This document shows positions 22,612-31,099 of a DNA stretch of 64,000 nucleotides, in pieces. The position numbers were made by a program, and so were the translations under genes. Below the pieces are notes generated by a model, which did not search any database, was not told the origin of the DNA, and saw nothing but the letters and a program-made list of their open reading frames with translations. Position 1 is the first letter of the stretch. Each line of letters begins with the position of its first letter. Origin of the DNA: Parietaria judaica (Eukaryota; Streptophyta; Magnoliopsida; Rosales; Urticaceae). Location of the stretch: positions 21,728,001 to 21,792,000 of the forward strand of contig OX940869.1 of NCBI GenBank assembly GCA_954871525.1, read 5' to 3'.

Positions 22612-22834
22612 TCCGCGCTTCTCGGCAAATGCCCATCTCGCAAAATAGAAAAAATCTTTGTCCCTCTTTTCTCTGAACCACATCCCAAAAATGCCATTTT
22701 CGTTGGGCATTGTATTGAGGGTTTAGCCTCGTCACGCTTCGCGGGAATGCAATCCCGTTCGTCGTAGAGGCTGGTTTCCGATCCCGGGTCGGTCTCTGCC
22801 TTCTCCCATTTTGGTCCTCAACTTCGGGCGGCGA
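19914..22834. other. Kinase upstream region
   Basis: About 2.9 kb without a convincing gene. It contains poly-A/T runs (20415-20431, 20487-20503, 20728-20744), a GC-richer stretch at 21150-21610 whose overlapping short frames match nothing I recognise, and a pyrimidine-rich 5' leader region before the kinase ATG. Confidence 0.5.
22571..22610 (+). repeat. (TC)n microsatellite in the presumed kinase 5' leader
   Basis: About 36 bp of alternating TC, 225 bp upstream of the kinase ATG, with a 20-bp poly-A run at 22443-22463 before it. CT-rich tracts are common in plant 5' leaders and core promoters. Whether this one affects expression is not shown by sequence. Confidence 0.75.
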
Positions 22835-25733
22835 ATGGGTTGCATAAGCTCCAAGGCGAAGCCATCGCGGGGGGCGGCCATGGGCTCTCCGTCGCCCGCG
22901 CCGCGGCTCGACCGGTCAGAGGAGAAGGAGAGGACAGACGAGGCGAGGCTGTCGAGGAAGGAGAGCTCTCGGGGCAGATCGGGTTCCTCCGGGGCGCGGA
23001 TAGGGCTCTCCTCTTATCGCCATGTCGACGCCGAGCAGGCCTCCGCCGGCTGGCCGCCGTGGCTGAGCGCGGCCGCCGCGGAAGCCATTCATGGCTGGCT
23101 TCCTCTGCGCGCTGATTCCTTCGCCAAATTGGAAAAGGTTTGAGAAAAAGAAAAAAAAAACTCGATCATTGCGTTACGGATCTTCTTGATTGAATTGAGC
23201 ATCTTGTTTGATTCTAATTGTAATGGAAGTTTACTATTTATTTTGGGGATGAAGATTGGGCAAGGAACATACAGCAGCGTGTTCCGTGCGCGGGAGGTAG
23301 TGTCGGGCAGAATGGTAGCGCTGAAGAAAGTCCGGTTTGACAATTTCCAGGCGGAGAGCGTGCGGTTCATGGCGAGAGAGATCCTAATTCTCCGGCGACT
23401 TGACCACCCGAACATCATGAAACTGGAAGGGATAATCACCTCCGGATCATCGAGCAGCATTTACCTTGTTTTCGAGTACATGGAGCATGATCTCGCCGGT
23501 TTAGTTTCTTCTCCGGATATCAACTTCACGGAAGCGCAGGTTTAAGGCTCGGAAGTTCGGTTTCGGTTCTTTGTCTGTGTATGAATTATGACTGTATTCT
23601 TGAAGTTGTTGTCTTCTTCATTTTGTGCAGGTGAAGTGTTACATGAGGCAGCTATTATCGGCGGTGGAGCATTGCCATTTACGGGGAATCATGCACCGAG
23701 ATATCAAGGTGTCAAACATTTTGGTGAACAACGAAGGGGTTCTCAAGTTGGGGGATTTCGGGTTGGCCAACATTGTGACTCCGAAAAACAAGCTGTCGCT
23801 CACGAGCCGTGTTGTGACGTTATGGTACCGTCCACCCGAGCTTTTGATGGGCTCAACGAGCTACGGGGTCTCTGTGGATCTATGGAGTGTTGGTTGTGTC
23901 TTTGCGGAGCTTTTCTTGAGAAAGCCCATTCTCAAAGGGAGAACCGAGGTATGAATGATTCAAATACATTCTGATTCTCTTATGGTTCCGTATTCTGAAT
24001 CTCGTCACACGTGTAGAACCGGTAAATCTATCTTTTCATATTGTGTATAATCTATAACTTAAGAGAATGTAAGATAGTTTTACTAAACTAATTTACCGAA
24101 TATTATTTGGTTTCTTAAATAATCGAACCCAACTCAGCCTTACATTATTCAACTTTATAACATTATTCCCTCTTCTTTTTTTTTTTCTTTCGATCATTGC
24201 TTAGACACGGGTTTGAAAGCTACGAAATAAATCAGATTAATTTTTCAATCAATAGTAATCTTCGGGTTTTTCCACAAATCACTAATTAAATTAGCGGCGA
24301 AGTTAATACTTTTACTGCATCACTTTGCAGGTTGAACAACTGCACAAAATCTTCAAGCTATGCGGTTCTCCGCCAGAAGAATACTGGAGAAAGTCGAAGC
24401 TTCCTCACTCAACCATGTTCAAACCACAGCATCCATATGAAAGCTCGCTGAGTGAGAGGTGTAAGGACGTTCCGGCCAGCGCTCTTGACTTGATCGAAAC
24501 GTTTCTTATGATCGACCCCCAAAAGCGTGGAACTGCCTCGTCTGCCCTTATTTCTCAGGTTTCAATCAAAACATTGTTAAATACCCTTTGTAATTATTGA
24601 TCGAAATTCGAAACCAAAATACATGTTCTGTTTTCCGTTCCAGTACTTCAGAACACAGCCTTACGCTTGTGATCCGTCTACGCTGCCAAAATATCCGCCA
24701 ACTAAGGAACTCGATGCCAAGAGTCGTGACGATGCGCTTAGGTTTGATCCTCGTCTTGCTCTCAGTCTGTACACATGAAAAAAAAAATGGTCCTTTCGAT
24801 CTGAGAGTTTTATGTACTTGATACAGAAGAAAGCTCAACACGAGACATCCGGTAGCATCAAAAAAGACAAGAAGATCTCGTAAAACCTTGCAACAACAAA
24901 CCTTGATCAGTAAATTTGCCCAAAAAGAGGTTCTTTTTTCTTCTACCTTTCACATTTTTTTCTGTGAAAACGAACCATGAAATGGATTCTGAACCGTTCT
25001 TTCTTTGTTCTCCAGGAAGCCCGAGAGAACACCTCGGTCAGCCGTAGAACCAACGGCAGGCACAACGACACGCAAATACACGAGGAGAAAGCAGCCAATC
25101 GCCGGCGAGACACGTTCAAACCCTCGTTCGACACAGTGTCAGAGACATATCAGACGATGGGAAACCAAGCTGGCGGCGACAGCTCGTTCTCTGGCCCGGT
25201 TCCAATCTCGGCATCAAGCGGCTTTGCTTGGGCGCAAACAACAAGGGGAAAGGACGACGTCACATCCTTGATATCCGACGGCTCGAGAAGCGCATTGGAC
25301 CCGACGTTCGCCAATGCCACTTACGGGTTCCCGAAATTAGGGAACCAAACCCAAGATCACGTATTGTTGCGGCAACTTACTTCCAAGCACGAGACGGCGA
25401 GAAAGCAACTGAGGACTTTAAGCCATCAGCCCGAGTCCTTCGACACATCCGATTTCATTTATCAATCGCCGGAGATATCTCATATGGGTGTTTTGGCTAA
25501 AAGCATGGTAAGTCACGGCACAAATACTCTTTCATCGTCTCATTCCGTATTTTTCCTTCTTCCTTAAGTAATTGTGTTGTATGTTTCAGGACTACGACGA
25601 CGAAGAGAACCACATAGAGTTCTCGGGACCGTTGTTGCTACGACCACCGCCGAGAACGGACGAACGATCGCATAGGAACGAGAATCAGATTCGCCAAGCA
25701 GCCCGAAAATCGAGATTCGAAAGAGGTAATTGA
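22835..25733 (+). CDS. CDK-like Ser/Thr protein kinase, IBS1/At1g18670-like
   Basis: Eight exons: 22835-23137, 23255-23539, 23631-23948, 24331-24558, 24644-24741, 24827-24929, 25016-25507 and 25590-25733. All borders are GT-AG and the frame is kept to give 656 residues. The start is the MGCISSKA acylation motif (myristate on Gly2, palmitate on Cys3), expected to target membranes. The kinase domain spans about 97-380: IGQGTYSSVF loop, Lys125 (VALKK), an AESVRFMAREI helix, HRD Asp220, DFG Asp238, a TSRVVTLWYRPPE activation segment, and DLWSVGC. A basic tail follows, with the family's FSG...SGFAWA block (about 503-518) and an RQAARKSRF end. Arabidopsis relatives are about 700 residues; one, IBS1, is linked to beta-aminobutyric-acid defence priming. 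Catalytic residues are intact, so the gene looks functional. The stop could instead be a splice donor at 25726. Confidence 0.9.
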
Positions 25734-26946
25734 GAACGTTGGGCGCTTACAACTGTTGGGGCTTGATTTGCCAAACATGATTGTGTTTTTACTCCGTTGG
25801 TCAGAGAAATGAAATGACGATGAGCACGCACGCATGACCATTATCATGGTGATTCGCTCTGACTCTCAAGTCACAAATGCTCAAAGTCAACGGGGTCAAC
25901 AAGACAAACGAAGGAAGAGACTTGGAGATGGAGAGTATGAGACATAGGATTCGGCTCTTTTGTAGCAAAACATTTACACACAACATCATTGTATTACACT
26001 CAAAAGAAAGAGAAAAAAGAAAAAAAGACTCATAATTGTGCAAAGGAAAAGACACACATTGTCTTTGATGCCAAATTCCCTCATCGGTAAGCTTAGAAAA
26101 AATTAATGAATCTCGCTTTCTTCGGTTATTTATAGCAAGAGATGACGCCACCAAGTCAATTCGAAAGATCCGACAAAGAATTCGCCACTCTAAACGAACT
26201 CATGAGGCGATCATAGTTGACGGGCCGCAATAAAAAATTTGAAAGTCCTACTCGAAAAAACAACAATGTAAATTTTAGCCTCCTCGACAAAAGCGTTTCG
26301 ACTTCGCGAATAGAGAAATTGCGCGGCAGAAGTGACGAGATCGCCCTCGGTATCTCCCGCCACGCACCCGAATCCGACCCCGTTACGTCAAAGAGTGGCA
26401 GTGAAAAAGAAAGAAACAAGAAAAGAGAATGTAGGGCAAGAATGAATCGCTCAAAGGCTGCAAGAGCTAAAACAGCAGAGCGAGCAAAGAGCCCTCGACC
26501 CCCAAAGTGAATGGAGGTCGCTAATGTGCGCCCGACGCACGCTAATGGCTAACGTGCGCCACATAAACGGGACCTCTCTCCGTGGAATACCACGCTGCCC
26601 CTTGCTCGAGAGGACAGCGCTCGGCCTCGGGCGCATTTTCCCTCCTCCTCCTCTTCTCTTCTTCATTTATAGTCCTCCCTCAAACCCTAGCACTTTTACC
26701 ATTTTACCCTCCATCTCCCGCCCGTATTACCCCCTTATGCCATTTGTTGCTTCATTTGTTTATCTTCGTCAAAAAGCTGCTCCTGCTAGCCCTTGGCTTT
26801 ACCCCAATTTTAAATTAGTTCACATATTTTAAGGGAATGTTAATTTATTTTTGAAAAAAAATGGTTATAAATTTGTATTTTATGATTATATTTATGTAAA
26901 CAAATATTATGTGTGCTTTTAAAGTTTTAATTTCGTATTTATAATT
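25734..26946. other. Kinase 3' region and intergenic sequence
   Basis: The presumed 3' UTR follows the stop. Beyond about 26150 there are only short frames and a pyrimidine-rich region (26620-26780). No gene was recognised. Confidence 0.5.
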
Positions 26947-27306
26947 GGGAAAATGACGGCATAAGTACTCAAAGTATTTGAAAAATTGACATTAAGTTCC
27001 TTTTTTTGTGGTGAAAGTTGCCAAACTCTTATTTTGTGTATTCTGTCATATTTTCGTCCAAAACCGAGCCACATGTCATGTTTTTAAACCCATTAAATAT
27101 ACCATTGTTTATCATTGATAAATCAGTTTAATTTCTTTTTAATAAAAATTATATATTTAATAGATTTAAAAACATGATATATGACGCGGTAAAAACATGA
27201 CGGAATACACAAAATAAGAGTTTGGCAACTTTCGCCACCTAAAAAAAAGAATGGGAACTTAATGTCAACTTTTCAAACACTTTAGGTACTTATGCCGCCA
27301 TTTTCC
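26947..27306. mobile_element. Mutator-like MITE with long inverted ends and 10-bp target duplication
   Basis: The element starts ggaaaatgacggcataagtac and ends in its near complement. The inverted ends extend about 115 bp each side (for example ccaaactcttattttgtgtatt on the left and its complement on the right). atttataatt occurs directly at 26937-26946 and 27307-27316. Long TIRs with a 9-11-bp duplication are typical of Mutator-like elements. There is no coding capacity. Confidence 0.9.
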
Positions 27307-27316
27307 ATTTATAATT

Positions 27317-28642
27317 TAAATTAGAATTTGCAACTAAAATCTCTACAGTTGGATAAAACGATATACTCGATTTTTTTTATAAAGGAAATCATATAAAATG
27401 CCTATTAATACCCAATTTTTTTTTTTTAAATTGTCCATAGTTTCATAAAATCAATTTTTGCCCACTTATAAAAAAAAATCAAACTAACCCTGATTTATAA
27501 TTATTAATTTTAAATATAAAAAATTAAAAGTTATTTCATTTAATTTTGGTCATTGATCAATTGTATGCATTTAATTCAAATTTTCAAAATAAATCAAAAT
27601 TTTAATATGCTAATATGCTACCATACTAGTTAATCTTTGTGGTCAATGACTTTTTTTTTAAGAAGAGTCCGTTTCATTGAACCATGACCCTTCTCGATCT
27701 TCATTTATGACGGATGAATACCTTGGTAACAAAAAGACGTACGAGACTTACCAATATAATCAATACAATGTCTTATACATCGAGCATAACAAACTCAAAA
27801 TGCAAAACGCCAAATCAATAGAGTACAATAACAAACTAAATGTATCTCATGTATGTCGTGCTCATTATATCTAATCTAAATAAACGTTTTATAAAACTTG
27901 AAAGATAGCTATAGCTTGTAAACAATGTATTTCTACCTTCAGCACATCTATTTGTCAATGCATCTGCCACTTTATGACCTTCTCTATAAATGTGTTGAAT
28001 GGAAATATTCATGGTTTCTAATACCTAGTCATCTTTTCCTATTTTACTATGCTACCATACTATTTAATATCGTAACTATAAATACGATTGTACAAATATA
28101 TAATGAAACTGTTATTTCGTAACTATATATACGATTTTGTAACTGTATAAATGAAAATATAATTTCGTAACTATAAATACAATAATTTCGTAACTGTAAA
28201 TACCAAAATGTAAAATTGTTTACGAATTTACATACTATTTAATCTCGTAACTATAAATACGATTTTAATTTCGATTATATTTTCCTATAAATTAGGATGC
28301 ATAAATATTTAAATAGTTGGTAATTATAAAGCTGGAAAATAAAATTAAAAAATTGTCTAGTAATCAAAATAAGAAGAGTATAATTGTCCACAAATCAGTA
28401 AATGAGTAGTTTTAAATTGTATTGAATTTTTTGGGCAATTTTTTTAAAAAAATTACAAAATAGGCATTTCCATCATTAATACGATCGAACCCACTCCTTT
28501 TGGGTAAATAGTCAAAGTTTTTACCAATTAGCTGTTGGGTTTTGCTAAGATATTCCACATCTCCGGAAGCGGAAATTCCGGAGAATCCTAGAAAACAATA
28601 CAATCGAGATGACATAGCTAAATCAAAATTATACATACCGGG
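27317..28642. other. AT-rich intergenic sequence with a short degenerate repeat
   Basis: No gene seen. From 28069 to 28265 a CGTAACTATAAATACGAT-like word recurs about six times at irregular 30-60-bp spacing. Confidence 0.5.
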
Positions 28643-28822
28643 GGCACGCTGCGCACCCCGAAGCAAAAATCATGCCTTCAGGGCACGCCGCGCGCCCCGA
28701 AGCAAAAATCGTGCCTTTGGGGCGCGGCCCGAAGCCAAAAACATGCCTTCGGGGCGTGCGGCGCGCCCCGAATGCATGTTTTTCCTTCGTGCGCCCCAAA
28801 GGCACGTTTTTTGCTTCGGGCC
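28643..28822. repeat. GC-rich 39-bp direct repeats with a 30-bp inverted copy
   Basis: Units starting at about 28643, 28682, 28719 and 28751 share cgcgccccgaagcaaaaatc-tgcctt. 28697-28726 is complementary to 28791-28820 at 29 of 30 positions, so the array closes on an inverted unit and could fold into a strong stem. The GC content is far above the flanks. Confidence 0.85.
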
Positions 28823-28850
28823 GTGTCGTCCTTTCTCGAGCGAGCCCGTT

Positions 28851-29143
28851 TTGACTTTTTGTTGACTTTTCTGGTTAACCTTTCAGGTCAGCCCATTGAC
28901 TTTCTGGGTCGGGCCCGTTGATGTTTTCGGTTGACTTTTCTGGGTCGAGTCTTTTGACTTTTTATTGACTTTTCCGCTTGACTTTCCGAGTCGACCCATT
29001 GACTTTTTGGGTTTACTTTCCGGGTCAGGCCGTTGACTTTTTTCGGTTTACTTTTCCGGGTCGGTCCATTGACTTTTGCTGGTTGACTTTTCCGGGTCGA
29101 GTCTGTTGATTTTTATTAAATTTCCAGGTCGGGCCCGTTGACT
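28851..29143 (+). repeat. TTGACTTTT/CCGGGTCG degenerate array (12 W-box cores)
   Basis: A degenerate tandem repeat built from ttgacttttccgggtcg-like units of about 20-40 bp. It contains 12 plus-strand TTGACT words in 293 bp. TTGAC[C/T] is the WRKY-factor W-box, so the array has regulatory potential, but its repeat origin is the simpler explanation. Confidence 0.75.
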
Positions 29144-29389
29144 TTTCCAAAGCAGGTCAAAGTTGATTTACTGGGCTTTATTAGTTTTGGGCCTTTTGGG
29201 TGCATTTTTTGGTTTGAGCCTTAATTTTTCTAGACTCCGAAAAATACGCATAACAAGGTAGATAAAAAATAATTATTAAAATTAAATCGTTAATCATGAC
29301 AAGGAGCAAGATCAATCTTTATTTTGCAACTTTGAAGACTTACACTTGCATTTTTTGAGATTCAAGGTATGCCTCCACAGTTAACTAGT

Positions 29390-29540
29390 TATAAGACCAT
29401 CTCCAACCGATCACTCTATTTTTCACTCTATTTCTTAGTACACAGTAAATCAACTCCAACCGAACTCTATTTCTCACTCTATATCTCACTTTATTTTCAT
29501 TCTCTTTATATTGTATTTACACTCATACCCTTGTATTTAT
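29390..29540 (+). mobile_element. MITE-like fragment
   Basis: Repeats of the words ctccaaccga-cactctattt and ctcactctat resemble the ends of a common class of plant MITEs. Neither a second terminus nor a target duplication was found. Confidence 0.3.
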
Positions 29541-29821
29541 TTATTAATTCCTAATTAGATCACTTATTCAAATTACTTAATATCACTCAGGCAAAATATT
29601 AGCTTATCTACTGTAATTTTATTTCATTGTATTTTTTTTAATGTATTTTCAGTTTTTAAATTATTTATGCTCTCTTTTTATTCTAGTGTAATTGTGTTTT
29701 GTACTACTTTCTAAAGTAATCGTATTATGTATGAATTTTTAATATAATTGTGTTTGTGCAAATATCATTATGGTCTTTTAAATTATGTAGAATAACATAT
29801 TTTTATAAGTTGAATACTTTA

Positions 29822-30605
29822 TCTTAAGGTCGGATTTGGTCAAATCCATCCTCAACACAACTAGTGTCGTTTTGTCCATAAACGACATAAGGGAAGGCGA
29901 GGAAGCTCATCGCCCGAAGGGGCGAACAAGGCGTATCCCCGAGGAGGACTATCCTCGAGGAGGATTATCTCCGAGGAGGTTCGACCGCGGGAAAGTATGG
30001 CCACGCAAAAGCAGATTGCGATGAAGTGTCCCATCACGTTCGACGAGGAATTTCGTCATGATGGTTTATGCAGAGCCGAATGACTGCTGACGGGATGTGC
30101 ATTTAATAAAGCCGACCTACTCACTCGATGAGAAGCATCAGCGATGAGGCTTGCAGAGCCGAATGACGGCTGACGGGATGCGCATTTAATGAAGCTCACC
30201 TACCCATAATGACAGTCTGCTCGGAAGTGACATAAAGCATGATTTAACCATGCTTCTCTCAAATCAATCTGAGAAGCGAATGATTAAGAAGGGAAAAAGA
30301 GGGGAAAGATGCTAGGGGGCATAATGTAAACTCTATAAAAGGCCAGTTAAGCCTCGTTTGTAAGGGTTCGAAAAAATAGGGAAGAAAACCCCGGGAAAAG
30401 AGAGAAACATCCTGTAATAGAAAGGCTAAAGCAAAGAGAAATTCTTGGTTCATGATCCTTCATCTGTCCAGCTATTCAACGAAAGAAAACCGAGCTCATA
30501 TCGGAAAATATAATAAAACAGAGATGTTCACTGATTATTGTAGTTAATTTGTTGTTTGTGATTATTTCTGTGACTGGAAAAGGGCGGTGAAAATCGCCCT
30601 CTACA
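29822..30605 (+). mobile_element. 5' LTR of element b
   Basis: It starts TCTTAAGG (TG mutated to TC) and ends CTCTACA. It has TATAAAAGG at 30334-30342. Upstream of the TATA box are two imperfect gcagagccgaatgac-gctgacggg copies (30070 and 30153, period 83 bp). Confidence 0.9.
30334..30342 (+). promoter_or_regulatory. LTR TATA box (element b, 5' LTR)
   Basis: TATAAAAGG, repeated at the equivalent site of the 3' LTR (34978-34986) and conserved in both LTRs of element a. It probably drives the sense genomic transcript. Confidence 0.65.
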
Positions 30606-30606
30606 G

Positions 30607-30626
30607 TTTGGCGCCCACCGAGGGGC
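30607..30626 (+). other. Primer-binding site (element b)
   Basis: TTTGGCGCCCACCGAGGGGC directly after the 5' LTR. It is identical in element a and of the TGGCGCC type common in Tat-lineage gypsy elements. I do not assign the tRNA. Confidence 0.7.
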
Positions 30627-30669
30627 TTTGTTTTCTTTCTAACTCACAGCCAGGAATTTGGAGGAGCAT

Positions 30670-30778
30670 GACGTTATCAAGCGACGCCATCGTCAGCAAC
30701 GAGGTCCGACCTCGAGGAGACCGGCGATGGCTGCTCGAGGTGATGATTGAACGCGCGAAAACAATGAGGAGGGCCTAA
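30670..30778 (+). pseudogene. Residual gag N-terminus (element b)
   Basis: After a leader nearly identical to that of element a, an ATG at about 30669 opens a 36-codon frame (MTLSSDAIVSNEV...) that aligns only loosely with the Gag start of element a (MSSNDNVITVEGDEV) and then stops. Everything downstream of gag has been lost or replaced. Confidence 0.5.
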
Positions 30779-30977
30779 CGAGCAACTCAAAAGGCAGGAG
30801 TGACGTAAGGGGGGGAAGACGTACGAACTTTTTTCATTTAAAAGAGGTAGACGTATAGTCGGCTAATCAGAAAAAGAAACGCACGCGCATCAATGAATCG
30901 GAGTGACTCCCGAAGTGTTGTGAAGTGACAGTAGGGTCAGAGAATACGAAGAGTTTGCGTGCGGAACAATCAACGGT

Positions 30978-30987
30978 TATAAATAGG
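30978..30987 (+). promoter_or_regulatory. Internal TATA-like box, sense strand
   Basis: TATAAATAGG with a purine-rich downstream region, 120 bp beyond the end of the antisense frame. It would drive a transcript complementary to the antisense gene. It may be coincidental. Confidence 0.3.
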
Positions 30988-31099
30988 AGGTTTGGGAAGG
31001 ACCATGAAGAACAAGTTTGCGGAAGTGAAAACCAACTCGGTTAACTCCCAGATAAATCCCAATCACTCTACCCAGAAAATTCAAAACTCCTTTCTTACT

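Noticed and set aside
22175..22735. Open frames of 110-160 codons on both strands
   Set aside because: Driven by poly-A and (TC)n tracts in the kinase upstream region. No protein motif, and they overlap one another on both strands.
25734..26510. Possible extra 3' exons of the kinase
   Set aside because: The exon ending at the TGA at 25731-25733 already closes with the family-like RQAARKSRF tail, and downstream frames show no family similarity.
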